Positions 1-10,245 of a stretch of DNA of 64,000 nucleotides are shown here, piece after piece. This DNA is from Varroa destructor. Lineage: Eukaryota; Arthropoda; Arachnida; Mesostigmata; Varroidae. Both the position numbers and the translations under genes were made by a program. The stretch is taken from NCBI RefSeq assembly GCF_002443255.2, contig NW_019211458.1:41668365-41732364 (forward strand), written 5' to 3'. The first letter of the stretch is position 1; the number at the start of each line of letters is the position of its first letter. The notes below the pieces were generated by a model. It was not told the origin of the DNA. It saw only the letters and a list, made by a program, of their open reading frames with translations, and searched no databases.

Positions 1-2646
1 AATGGCTACTCACCTAAGGGGGGTCAATAGTCGTCCTCTGGGGAGTAGTGAAACGATCACTGCCAACAAGCGGATAGAGTAACGGACGTTTTTAGTTATT
101 TTATTAAGTTCCCCATACTTAACTGGCACGTCCAAACAGAACCTGAAACAAAGGCGATATACCTGAGAAGCTTGATTATTTTTCCGTGAATTAGAGGCCA
201 GACAGGCTACGACTTAAGTGCCTTAAGCTATTTTGATGCATTTTAATGTAGAAACGCGAGAGTTTCAATTCTTTTGGCCTGCGTACACGCCCTTCGTGTA
301 AATACTGCGGACATCCTCGACGAATTCAAACACGGGAAGTTCAGTCTTCTAGCCGCGCAGTTTATTTAAAGAAGCTTCGGTAGTTGATAACGCATAACGG
401 TCAACCGTGTTTTCTACCATTGGTGTGGTTTTGCCCGCAAATACCTTAAAACCTGTGTCATAAGACGCTCCCTACTCGGAAGGTTTAATAGTGTAAAGCA
501 GTTGTGCTTAAACCTTACCGATAAAACTACCTAACAACCTAAACAATTTGGAACAGTATTCGTTGTTTTCTTCAATTGTTATACATTCTCATCGTTTTCG
601 AGCGATAAAAGCCAGCTGTTAGAGATTCTAAGCATCCTTTGGCTGAAGCCAATTTAACGAATGGTTTACAAGGCCCCCAGAGGTTGCATAGCACGTCTAA
701 CTATCTGCGACTTAAGGACTGTAGTAGTATCCGGCTTAAAAGTTCAATCTAATCAAAGCCGGTTGCGCTTGTCACTAGCTTTGTCCTACTCCTTCTTCTA
801 CGCCGCCTAATTTTGAAATCCATAATAACTTCTGTCCGCGTTACTAGTAATGTGCACATGACTTTTATACTTTCGTGGTTACATCTTTAACAAATTGCAA
901 CACTTATTTTAGGGGCCTCGTTTTCGCTTTTAATTTTGTCGACCATCAACGTACCCTTTGGTTGTTCCAGTTCCTGTATTCATCAAGTGTGGTGACAGCT
1001 AGATGCTGTACGCCGAATGCTTTCCCAATTTTCGCAAAGACGTCAGACCGTTTTCAGACCGTCCGTCCATTTCAGCGATTTCAACTCCTTATGAGTCCTT
1101 GTGTTTTACGTTAGATATTTCGCATTGCCATCGACGTGACTTCTCATTGCAGTTGTTCTTTTGGGATGACACGATCCCTTCTTCTTGCTATGGTCTACTG
1201 CTCTTGCCCCCCGTGTCGGCTCTATTCCCGACGACGTGTCGGGACTACAACGAATTACCCGGGTTGCTGCAGCCGTTGAAAGAGCTGCCTGTACGTTTCT
1301 GCCTCTGTCAATTCTTCTTTTCAGTTAGCTATTCATCGCCATCGCTGCAGTTCTTGTCTCTTGTAGCAGTGTTTCTCTCTTTTTTCTTCCTTTTGGCTTA
1401 CGTTCAATCGCAGTGCACTTACACAGTCAGCCCCTTACGATGGTTTCGATAGGCCTGTAAAAACGACAGATATCTGGGACAACATAATGTCTCAGGCCCC
1501 GTCCTCAGAATCGTCGCCTTGCTATAGGGAACAAGCGAGAGAGGACGGGAACTCGCTTTGGAATGAATTTACTGGAGGTCCACGGATGCCGACTTGAAGT
1601 AACAACGCTGGTGGCTTGTACAACGGGTTTCGGGTATTGTCCCCTATGGGATCTTGTTTTGTTATGGTGCCGACAATGAACTCCATGGGGTTGCAGTTGT
1701 GAGTAGGCTGTTGTAGCGGAAGCGGGAGGCGTTTCCAAAGAGCGGGTCGAGCGTTCACTTAACTTACTGATATATTAGCGGGTACGCTTGTCGGTGTATT
1801 TAGGATCTCTGCTATGTATGTTTGAGTTAGATCTTGTAGTCCTAGGTAGACGCATGGACTACCGGACGTGTTCGTGAAATTGGCTCAATTGTTCAAGTCG
1901 TTTACAGCGTTTCCGAGAACGAAGTAAATAGGTACTTGTTCTATGCCGTTGAAAATGGTGCAGAAGCGATGGTGGGTATTCTGTGTTGTGATTAACAGTT
2001 CTAATAGTTGTCAAGCGACCTTCCGGTCTGTCGTATTTTACAAACTCGCAGTTATTATCGAATCACAGTTTCTTGGCAGCGTGCCGTGACCATGAAGAGG
2101 AAAGGGAAGGGCAAACTGTCTTTTGGTGAACTTCGTTCCGAATGACTTAGATGTCGTAAACAATGGCCACGCTTTTTTCGGCCATACTTCCATTTGTACT
2201 TTTTCGTAACCTACTGAGTTTTGCAATTTTGTATGTACTCATAAATATAGATATATTTAGAATTTGTTAGTTGGTAAGTGTACGATAAAGTTTATGATTA
2301 GTTTTAATAGGATGGCGAGTGTATCAGATCTTCAGTGACCAGTCACTCAACTTGCAAGTCATGAATAAACTACGTCCAAGGTTTATTAAATTGATGTCTT
2401 TCCTGTAGCGGAAACGAATAAGAAATCATGTACGACGACCTAATCATGCAGACGATGCAGAAGGAAAACTTTAATATCGTCTGCAGTGGTTGAGTAGATA
2501 ACATTAGCTTATCACAGTGTTAGTAGTAGTAGTTGGTTTACAGTTCGGAATTGAGGCATTGTACTGACGACTCTCGACGCTTCGCTACGATAACTGCAGT
2601 TACTACAGTAGTAACTTGCCCTGTACTAACAGCTGCGGCTATTTAA
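1..2646. other. no supported gene; slightly GC-richer than the rest
   Basis: I see no gene here that I can support. A pyrimidine-rich plus-strand frame at 1003-1452 is open for 149 codons, but it is rich in Ser, Phe and Leu as expected of CT-rich DNA and shows no domain. A good minus-strand splice donor (TTAG|GTGAGT) ends at position 14. The possible exon to its right is too short to judge. A plus-strand donor (TTGCAGTT|GTGAGTAGG) lies near 1700 at the end of a short open frame. Confidence 0.4.
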
Positions 2647-2707
2647 GTGTTACGCCGGGTCCAGTTGTGGAAAAACAACACAGGGTTCTTTGCAGGAATA
2701 GGAAATG

Positions 2708-2724
2708 TTTTTTTTTTTTTTTTT
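2708..2724. repeat. poly-T run (T17)
   Basis: Seventeen consecutive T. A C13 run follows at 3000-3012. Confidence 0.9.
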
Positions 2725-2999
2725 ATTTATTTACGATATGTTATGGTCATTTGCCAACGAGGCGTCACCTTACGAACGTATAGCCAATATGCTACTCCTA
2801 GATATGTTTGTTCTGCCTGCCAGCTTAGCACAGCTCTGTGTTTCTCGCTGTGTGATGGGTTTCATGCTGCATGTAACGGCATCAGATACAGAGACTCACT
2901 TTGTAATATAGTTTACTACTTTTTTTTCTTTACTATTTACCTTTCTTTTACCATTGTGTTGAACAGCACTTTATCTAACTCGTCATTTTACCCCAATAT

Positions 3000-3012
3000 C
3001 CCCCCCCCCCCC
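3000..3012. repeat. poly-C run (C13)
   Basis: Thirteen consecutive C, one of only two long G/C homopolymers in the window. The other is G13 at 13165-13177. Confidence 0.9.
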
Positions 3013-4254
3013 TCCCCAGCGCAAGACAATTTTTATGCGACAATCCTGCGCTATCGCCTTAATTTGTTCGCGTCACCGCTATCATACTCGTCGTCGTTTA
3101 ACATCACTCTAACCTATCGGAATATTTAGATTGACTAAATTCGCTGAACTGTCAAAGCTTTCCTATTGGTCCTTTGTTGTTATTCGCTGGTAAAAGTCGC
3201 TTACGGTGAAGGGAATTGTGAGTTCTTCTTTTGACTCGCGCATTTCGTATCGACGCGCTCTTGTTATAGCCGCTACTGGCACTGTATAAGTACCATTTTC
3301 AATATGTGATACAAATATTGTGATATGAACTTCAAAGAATCTATCAGTGGGTGTTGCATAGCATTGCCGTTTATAAAACCTGGTTGCCTCCCGTCTACAC
3401 GAGTATATATAGAGCCACAGATGGCTGCTTACCGAGCGAACTATTCGTTTGTTGGCGTTGCACATGATACCCATAATATCGCCAGTGGGTACTCTTTTCC
3501 ATTTATCTGGGTACCCTAAATGTAGTTGTCTCATTCTGGCCGCAGATAGAAAAAATGAACGACTAGCACAATCTATTGCATATATCTCCAACCAGCTGCA
3601 AAATATTTAAGGTTATGGTATATTTACGCTTATTTTTGGTACGGCTGTTCATGCTATAATGCGGTAGCTTCAACAAATCATGCGACATAGGGTCGACCGG
3701 ATTTTTAAAAAAAATAGAAAAAATATCCGGATTCGATTGGAAACTGCCTTAGTTCATGACTACCCCTTACGGATTTTGTACGTTGTAGGTAGCTAATCAT
3801 TAGAATACGAGATTACTATTAATACGGTAGTAGCTAATAGTTGTACGGAAAAAAAGGTTCGAAATTCGATGCGATTTAAAGGAGAAAACACCTACCTGTC
3901 TGATGTTGCATTTCAGAATATTTGTTAAATACTCTATATGGGTTTTTGTTTCATTTACACGTAAGTAAGTTTGTACCATGTTATTTTTAATAAGCTAATG
4001 TACATTGGTGTAATTTTTTGATCTCACACTGATATCCACAGCTAGGCTAAAGCATCTTAGACAGTTTCTGTTTGCCCCGACCATCGTAGCTCTATACTTT
4101 GTGATTTGTCGTCTCATATGCCCTGGGCTTGGTCCCGCTCCAAGCTTCCATCGTAGGCGAAAGGGTTTCTTAGCCAACAAAAGACCTAGTAATTGTTGTT
4201 AGCATGATGCGCCTTTTTTATCAGTACGAACAGCGGCTCAGCACACACTCTTAT

Positions 4255-4657
4255 TTAAACGCGGTTTCGCAGCCATTCATCATCGAAACGGTACGCCGCA
4301 TGTTCGTCCTCTGCTTCTTCGGCTCCGTTAAGCGACGACCGTTTGCCGTGACCTTTTCAGGTTACAAAAAACAAAAAAAAAAAAGAAACGCATTAGATGA
4401 ATAACACTTGACGCAATCTAATTGGTTTGGATGATAGATGCACCTAAATATAGACACGTTCGGGTAACGTATACTTTTGATACGTCTTTAAAAGTACATA
4501 ACAATTGCACAAAAAGATTTCGAGAGCCTATTATTAAAATAGACCTATAGCTTATAATGGTTACAAAAGGGTTTTTGCATGTGAGAGGTCGACCCACCTC
4601 CAAGGCATGAATGCCCGTAAAGACGACAGCTGTCAGCAAGAGCATTTGGTTGCCGAC
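4255..4657 (-). CDS. CCHa: CCHamide neuropeptide precursor, two 3' coding exons
   Basis: Secreted neuropeptide precursor; mature CCHamides act on a G-protein-coupled receptor. Exon 4657-4598 (60 nt, phase 1 to 1) follows a TTTTGCAG acceptor and encodes RQPNALADSCRLYGHSCLGG, ending at a GAG|GTGGGT donor. After a 245-nt intron (4597-4353) whose acceptor lies behind long T runs, exon 4352-4255 starts GT-CAC-GGC-AAA-CGG. The junction gives Gly-His-Gly-Lys-Arg, so the spliced product reads C-R-L-Y-G-H-S-C-L-G-G-H followed by the amidation and dibasic cleavage site GKR. This matches the family pattern CxxYGHSCxGxH-amide, with two Cys for the disulfide. The tail after GKR is 27 acidic residues ending WLRNRV and stop TAA (4257-4255). 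No ATG or signal peptide lies in these exons, so at least one upstream exon ending in phase 1 is missing. The best candidate is 16220-16325. Other frames of the 60-nt exon look like a weak signal peptide, which is coincidental. Confidence 0.9.
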
Positions 4658-5480
4658 CTGCAAAATTATTTTGCCGTTATATACATAGGTAAATCGATAT
4701 ATTATGCCCGTACACCGTAATTATATTTATATTAAATTTTTTCAAAAGCCATCTCAGTAGCGAAAATAGGGAATTGTGAAGGAAGGCCATTTAATAAGCG
4801 ACCTTATTTAAAAACGACGTTATCGAGACGTTGTTTTGCCATCTTAGTTATTGTGTTTACTCTTATACCCAGCTTCCTTAATCTCTCTAGTTGAAAATAG
4901 ATCATCGAACTTCTACGATCAGTATTAAAGTGTGAGTGTCGAAACCTTCGCGCGTACACACCACATGTATATATATGTCGCCGTGGAACGCGTAAACATT
5001 TACGATTCATATATAAATAGTATTTCCATTCTATGAAGTATTAACGCAATTTTAAACCTAACACCCTAAAAGTTATACACAGCAGACGTTGTTACTGGTC
5101 TGTTAGGTGGTGGTTTTTTAATATCGACGTGTGTTGGAAGCTGGGGAACGGGATGATTCACATAAAGGCCATTACTACGCCCTACGTTAGTCTAACCAAA
5201 CGATGATAGAGCCCGTAACAGTTCCATAAAAATCTGCTCTTTTTACTATTTATATCGATGAATATATGGTATATCTATTACGCGGTCTTTCACTTTAAGC
5301 TAAAGTACGTGGCAACTATACGTTTACTACTTAAAGGCAATATCCTTTCGCGTAATAACCCATTTGCTTGTGAGTACACTAGATCATATTCACTACTGAG
5401 CATGAATGGAATAACGTAACAACGCTACCCTAAGTCGTCGCTGAAACCGGTTACAGAAGACTATTTAGAGCTGTTCTTAC

Positions 5481-5525
5481 GTCATCTAAAATAGGACTAT
5501 CTTTCGCCTGCAGAGTGGTTTTCAT
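5481..5525 (-). CDS. possible short first coding exon
   Basis: An ATG at 5525 opens 15 codons (MKTTLQAKDSPILDD) to a good donor, GAC|GTAAGAAC, in phase 0. A CTCTGCAG acceptor inside the frame would alternatively give a 27-nt internal exon. There is no homology I recognise and no signal peptide. It could be chance. Confidence 0.2.
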
Positions 5526-6244
5526 GGAAAGTTAGTAGATTTACGGTTCCTTTACATAGCGTCCAGAACCCATTTCATAGTCACATTAGCTTCCTTAACC
5601 CTTTTGGAGGACTGGCAGTTCTTAGACAACTTTGTTTTTCTTTTTTCTGTATAAATTAGTAAGTTACTGCCTTTAGTCGCTGCGTCGTTTATAGACTAGC
5701 AGGACACACAATCGTAGGCTTGAATCACTTGCGAATGCTGAAAGACCTCATTTAGGTCGCACCATGTTGCACCGGCGTTAGTTGTTCAGGGGTCAAAACA
5801 AGCGAAGACTAACGTGTGACATTGCACAACCTGAGGCGCCCATCTTGGAAGGAGCAGAGGTTGCCTTGACAAACATCATTTTAAGTCTACGGAAGAAGTA
5901 CTCTAAAAGCAGCGCTATGATATGAAGTGGAGAGTGTATGATCATTTTGTCATTAGCCTGATCCGTGAGGACAATATAGTCTATAATCAAATTAATCGAT
6001 CGAAGCTGAGTAAATTAATTACGGCTAGCTGGAAATTATGCACAACTATGTTAAAGAAAATTGCTCATCATGCCGCCACTTGAATAAATCTATGGACAAA
6101 TTGTATCAAACTGCCTATATTTTTTTAGTAGGTATTCCTTTGTAGATATCTCAAATGAACTCAGAGATGCTAGCAGACGCTAGAAACCAATAGGAGGCTA
6201 CTGGGCGTTTGATCTGTAAAATGTAGACATCGCCTTGAAGATGT

Positions 6245-6529
6245 ATGGGGTCATTTACAAGCTACTATTGTGAAACTGGGATGAACGTGTGCACACGTGG
6301 AGCATGCTTTGCCACTTTTGAAATGATGATGAACATCTCCATATTGAAGGCAATACTTTCGATGAGATATGATGTATCATTTGTTTTAAAGGAACAAGCG
6401 ATAAATAATAGGATGGCCTTGTTGAAAAGTACACCTAATGCCGATAAAGTCTCACAAGCAGCATTGCTTCGGCTGCCCATTTACGAAGTTCTCATTCGTT
6501 GCGAAGGTAGTCGCATGTACTATTCATGA
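6245..6529 (+). pseudogene. possible cytochrome P450 heme-loop remnant
   Basis: The frame reads ..CETGMNVCTRGACFATFEMM.., which resembles the P450 heme-binding region (F-x-x-G-x-R-x-C-x-G-x-x-F-A-x-x-E-M) followed by a helix ending in RYDVSFV. The Gly, Cys, Phe-Ala and Glu-Met positions fit. The Arg before the heme Cys is missing, the spacing between Cys and Phe-Ala is one residue too long, and the Tyr-x-Pro-Phe lead-in is not conserved. I saw no other P450 block (ExxR, PERF) nearby. If real, it is a degraded last-exon fragment; otherwise it is a chance resemblance. The frame is open for 94 codons to a TGA and an in-frame TGA lies just upstream. Confidence 0.25.
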
Positions 6530-6775
6530 TCACACTCGACCTGTAGCCTAACAGCTTCAGTTCATGTGACTTAAACTTATATGCCAGCCAATAGCTGGTT
6601 TCTCTGTCAGCTTGTCCCGTTCGCTTCTTTTGCATTGTAGTCTTCAAGGGTCCATTATTTTGTCAGGCGCAAGAGACTCGTTTGAATGCGGTGTCTTGGA
6701 GTGAGCGTATTCGCTGCCAGCCCGTTGTCCTCGAACCTGAGATTAGTAACTATGCCAATGGCCAAAGGACCAAGA

Positions 6776-6897
6776 TCAAAAGCAATCAAGCAGTCGGTTA
6801 CACATGGCAGAATCCCTAGGGTAAACAGCAGTAGGTTTACTGGGCAGCTGCAAAGCCATCGAAGTGAAATCAGCAAAGCTGAACTCGATGGCATACT
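6776..6897 (-). CDS. candidate 3' terminal exon, unrecognised protein
   Basis: After a CACAG acceptor at 6898-6902 a frame runs 39 codons to TGA (6778-6776) with a varied composition: YAIEFSFADFTSMALQLPSK then ..YPRDSAMCNRLLDCF. It enters in phase 1. A second frame through the same DNA is also open and strongly hydrophobic, reading toward a CTCAG|GTTCGA donor, so the frame is uncertain. The neighbouring exon at 6978-7059 ends in phase 0 or 2, so the two cannot be joined directly in this frame. Function unknown. Confidence 0.25.
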
Positions 6898-6977
6898 CTG
6901 TGTTACGCAGTAATCCGTTTAGATAAGAAATTTTAAATTGTTTGAAAGTTTAAAATGCAAAGTGTCCATCGACTTAC

Positions 6978-7059
6978 TTTGCAAGTATGATCGTAAAACG
7001 CAGACAGAGACAGATTGACACCAAATCTAACGTCAACGTGATTAGTAATGGGTGGAAAT
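6978..7059 (-). CDS. candidate internal exon with very strong splice sites
   Basis: An 82-nt segment between a T10-AG acceptor and the donor GCAAA|GTAAGTCG. Two frames are open. One is soluble and reads PPITNHVDVRFGVNLSLSAF.. (phase 2 to 0). The other is hydrophobic and reads FHPLLITLTLDLVSICLCLR.. (phase 1 to 2). The first recalls an extracellular beta-strand, the second a membrane helix; I cannot choose. The frame of the first continues open through the T10 tract to 7223. The parent gene is unknown. Confidence 0.35.
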
Positions 7060-7847
7060 CTAAAAAAAAAACTCTTTAGAGGAATACAATAATTTTTTCC
7101 CCAAGATTGTTTACATCGAAGTAAGTCAAGAGTTTTTACGATTTTTTTTGCGACAGTCGATTTGCATAAATAGGATTCAGGGCTGTAGCTACGGCAGGTA
7201 ATATCTGCGGCTTTGATTTTCACAGAGAAAGAACGTCGCGAGGAGACGTCGTATATTTGGTAATTGGTATGTAACGAAAATTTATCACTAGAATCACTTT
7301 GAAGTTTTTCAAAATTGTGTTTCCATCAAAGAGTTCCTAACACTCACATTATTTTTTAGTTCTTTAACAACTTTATGGGAGGAATACAAAGTTGAACAAC
7401 AATACATAGTTAGAAGCGACTTTTTCTTGGCCAGAAATGTTCGCTCGGTTTCCGTAAAAACTTCTATACTTCAAATATGTCACCCTATAAAAGTTGAAAA
7501 ACGGCGGGTTTTCAGAAGCAGAGAACACGGGACAGCCTGAAACAATTCATACCATTGTATAGGCTGTTTTTTTTTCAAACAAATTCACCAGTTAGAGAGG
7601 TAATGCTAATTTTTTTATTTTCATATGAGCTATAGTATGGTAGCGATTATGCTATAATTAGCTGTGAAAGTTGATAAAAATAACTATTTCGGTCAATAGG
7701 AATAAGTGAGCACCAATAAACTGTCTAGGCATAGTAATTGGTTCCGATAGAAGCTTGACTCAAATAAAACGTAAATATAACTAGTGTCAAACAAATAGCT
7801 TGTATCAAATAATAAACATTTTTCTTTTCGCTTATTATTAAGCATGA

Positions 7848-7864
7848 ATATATATATATATAAA
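7848..7864. repeat. (AT)n microsatellite
   Basis: Short AT dinucleotide tract. The surrounding 7.25-8.25 kb is AT-rich and I see nothing else in it. Confidence 0.8.
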
Positions 7865-8276
7865 TAAGGTTCTACATTTTCAACATAATCTGTTCAAATA
7901 CCGTTTTTACCAAAATTGTAGGACTTCTTCTGTATGCATTCGTATAAATATAACGTTCGTGGGAAAAATTACGTCTGATCAGGATGCCATATATGAGAAT
8001 ACGTTGAAACTAATGCGAAGATCGCTGCAAAGTGTTTTCGTGCAATAGATTGCCCATTTTAGCAGTACACACAAAAGTTTTGCAGAGGGCAAATTTATTC
8101 TTGGTATAACAGTAGCCCGGTTGGAATGATAGCTGCTAGCAAGCTAATAATGCCGTTAGTGAATCAAGCTATTACGGAGAATGCGTATGTACGTTAGAGC
8201 TAGTCAAAATGATACATTTGAATATAAATTTCAAATATGAATTGAATCCCTACATAAATAGAACGAACGTGCCCAT

Positions 8277-8501
8277 TTACATCTTCGAGCATTTAATGCA
8301 GTCAAGAGAGGTGAACTGCTTGCAGCTCCGCTCCAAGTCGATAGATTTTTGTAATTCTGTGTCCCCGTCTAAACGGTAAATTCTCTCTGTATATCTGGGC
8401 TTCTTCACTGGTTCAGCCCAATTTGTAGTGCACAGCTCAAACTGTTTCTTACCTCTAACCGATAGTGAGTCAAACTTTTCGATGATAGCGTCATCGCGAA
8501 C
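8277..8501 (-). pseudogene. coding-like frame, C-terminal part of an unknown protein
   Basis: Seventy-five codons without a stop, ending TAA, with a convincing protein composition. It begins VRDDAIIEKFDSLSVRGKKQ, continues through ..TTNWAEPVKKPRYTERIYR.. and ends ..SCKQFTSLDCIKCSKM. The same frame continues upstream but has TGA stops at 8502-8504 and again near the CTCAG acceptor at 8537-8539, so this is either a decaying copy or part of an exon whose true 5' end I cannot place. The alternative is an 84-nt exon at 8453-8536 in another frame (..PLPDMKVEFMIEFAM.., phase 0 to 0) using that acceptor and the donor TTAGAG|GTAAGA. Both readings cannot be right. No family recognised. Confidence 0.35.
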
Positions 8502-8599
8502 TCAATCATAAACTCGACTTTCATATCAGGCAAAGGCTGAGGGTTTAGCATACAAAAGGCAAAAGAAAAAGATGGCCAAAAAGCTATTCCGTGTTTCAC

Positions 8600-8620
8600 T
8601 ATTATTATTATTATTATTAC
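8600..8620. repeat. (ATT)n microsatellite
   Basis: About six to seven ATT units, close to the longer AT array at 8659-8688. Confidence 0.9.
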
Positions 8621-8655
8621 TGTACTAGATACGATTCGAAAGAATTTTACAACCG

Positions 8656-8658
<3 letters not shown>

Positions 8659-8688
<30 letters not shown>
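8659..8688. repeat. (TA)15 microsatellite
   Basis: Uninterrupted TA dinucleotides over about 30 bp, lying between opposite-strand coding-like segments. Confidence 0.9.
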
Positions 8689-8689
<1 letters not shown>

Positions 8690-8726
8690 GAATTGCAAGA
8701 GACTGGAGTGTTTTTATATTGCCAGT

Positions 8727-9526
8727 ATGGATGCTATGGGTCCGTCGAAAAGCCATCAAAACTGGGTTACCGCAACAGAGCGAAAAATAAGAGAAGTGAA
8801 AGCAAGCGGATTGTCTGTGGCTAGTTCATTTGATATAAGCAACATTTTCAATTGTCTGGTATATTAGGTGATGATTGACGCATTAAAGAGCTGTCCCATG
8901 ACTTCGAAGATTAATCTCCCGTAGCAATAATATTATCATTTATGGGAAGAGGAGTTTGCCACGATTGCCAGACTACCTCATGGGTCATTAAATTGACCCT
9001 CTACTATGAAAGATGGCTTATAATCTCCTGAAGCTTTAGAGTATGTGGATAATGTAGCCATCCTAGTACGAATCGTTCTAATAGTTGGAGACGTACGAAT
9101 TACAACCATCCTCGGAGAAGGAGCTATTGATTGAGAGACACCTATAGACGAACAGCCTGTGACGGAACAAAAACGAAAAGATAGAGTTAAAACTCCTGAA
9201 GGTCTAAAGGCTTTTAATGATAAGAGAGGCGAATGCCGCAACTACTCTAATACGGCTTACACTCGAGCTAACTCTTATTCAACAGAAAACCAAGTTGTGA
9301 AACAATCCAGCACTAGAACAAAAAGGGCAAAAGAGCAGACCATCAAAAAGTAGCAACAAGAGTGCAGCATGTCGTTAGAGGATTTGGTAGAGGGCGCAGA
9401 ACTGTTGTTGATGGATCTCCGACCTGACCAAGTCGTTCAGCGGGAATCCCTGCGCCGCCATTTACCACTGAAACAAGTCCTTACTGGATGTTCGGGAGTT
9501 GCTAAAAATACCTGCATAGGGCAAAA
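8727..9526 (+). pseudogene. decayed coding-like frame, unknown
   Basis: One reading frame carries several protein-like stretches without any frame change. It starts MDAMGPSKSHQNWVTATERK, then gives LWEEEFATIARLPHGSLN (8940-8990), SPEALEYVDNVAILV.. (9022 on), TPEGLKAFNDKRGECRNYSN (9192 on) and, after a TAG at 9354, MSLEDLVEGAELLLMDLRPD (9369 on). About nine stops interrupt it, so as a whole it is dead or spliced. The last block ends at a near-perfect donor, CAAAA|GTAAGTCTG (9527), so part of it may be a live exon. I recognise no family; a transposable-element ORF is possible. Confidence 0.3.
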
Positions 9527-9649
9527 GTAAGTCTGAATATGCCATACGTGTAGATTATTACGCAGGCGCGGTTGATAACGTGACGTACTCGATCTTCTAT
9601 AATCCACCCCTTGAGGTCGCTTTCTGAAGATCTGATCTTCTCCGGATGA

Positions 9650-9808
9650 GGCATTAAGACAGTAGCACAGTTTTTGGTCGGCCTAGTTGAGGAGCGCAAC
9701 TTTTGTACAAGCAACAAGGTTATTAAAGGAAAAACACGTTCGAAGGAGAAGAAATGGAGGCCCGGGAAGGATTCGGTCAAAACTAACATAGACGGAAACG
9801 ACAACTGA
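9650..9808 (+). CDS. short lysine-rich open frame, possible terminal exon
   Basis: Fifty-two codons to a TGA: ..IKTVAQFLVGLVEERNFCT.. then ..KGKTRSKEKKWRPGKDSVK... It lies 120 nt downstream of the donor at 9527, but in a frame that does not join it in phase at any good acceptor I can see. It may be the tail of the same degraded element. The opposite strand is also open over most of this stretch. Confidence 0.2.
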   Translation, partial: GIKTVAQFLVGLVEERNFCTSNKVIKGKTRSKEKKWRPGKDSVKTNIDGNDN

Positions 9809-10004
9809 CAACTCTAGTATGATCAAACTCGGTGAAAGGGCTGTGTAGAAATAATTGCGCTACCACCCGGTACGAAGTAACGTGCAGACGGTTCTAGAAT
9901 AGGCCTAGAATATAAAGAATCTAACAGTTTGTCTTCTGTAAAAAAATATCATTATTATCTCTTGTCTCTAGGCGTTACTAAAATACCTTGTTCTTACTAT
10001 AGCG

Positions 10005-10093
10005 CTACCCTACCCTACCCTACCCTACCCTACCCTACCCTACCCTACCCTACCCTACCCTACCCTACCCTACCCTACCCTACCCTACCCTAT
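10005..10093. repeat. (TACCC)17 pentanucleotide array
   Basis: Seventeen perfect TACCC units (GGGTA on the other strand) from 10006 to 10090, with partial units on each side. It resembles telomeric G-rich DNA but is not the usual arthropod unit TTAGG. Confidence 0.95.
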
Positions 10094-10185
10094 AGGTCCA
10101 GGATCTATGTTAAAGAGATACAGTACTCAAATGGAAAAAAAAACTGATTAATTTCTATTCGTGGATATTCGTATTGCTCACTTAC

Positions 10186-10245
10186 TGCTTCGCCGTAGCA
10201 ACGCAATGATTCGCTTCGTGTTGAAATCGCGGGGCGCCTCATTTC
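10186..10245 (-). CDS. candidate 60-nt internal exon, phase 1 to 1
   Basis: Between a TACTTCAG acceptor and a GAAGCA|GTAAGTGAG donor lies a 60-nt GC-rich segment in AT-rich DNA. In phase 1 it reads NEAPRDFNTKRIIALLRRS with no stop. The same phase would let it sit between the signal-peptide exon at 16220-16325 and the CCHamide exon at 4657, adding Lys-Arg and Arg-Arg sites typical of a prohormone. This link is inference from phase and strand only. A second frame starting with an internal ATG (MRRPAISTRSESLRCYGEA) is also open. Confidence 0.35.

Noticed and set aside
1003..1452. 149-codon plus-strand ORF
   Set aside because: The region is CT-rich, which lowers stop frequency. The product is Ser/Phe/Leu-rich with no domain, and ORFs of this length are expected by chance a couple of times in 64 kb.
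2647..3129. 160-codon plus-strand ORF
   Set aside because: It runs through T17, other T runs and C13 and reads as homopolymers and low-complexity peptide.
3163..3591. 142-codon minus-strand ORF
   Set aside because: Somewhat protein-like, but it has no recognised domain and no convincing splice boundaries, and its length alone is not significant here.
4418..4663. Signal-peptide-like minus ORF (..QMLLLTAVVFTGIHALE..)
   Set aside because: It overlaps the CCHamide exon in another frame. The CCHamide frame explains the sequence exactly, so the hydrophobic reading is a shadow.
6978..7059. Cys-loop channel or nicotinic receptor exon
   Set aside because: A fragment (V-D-V-R-F-G-V-N-L) recalls the first beta strands of such channels, but the match is a few residues and nothing downstream supports it.
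10005..10093. Telomere end
   Set aside because: The array is short, internal, and flanked by ordinary sequence on both sides; the unit is not TTAGG.
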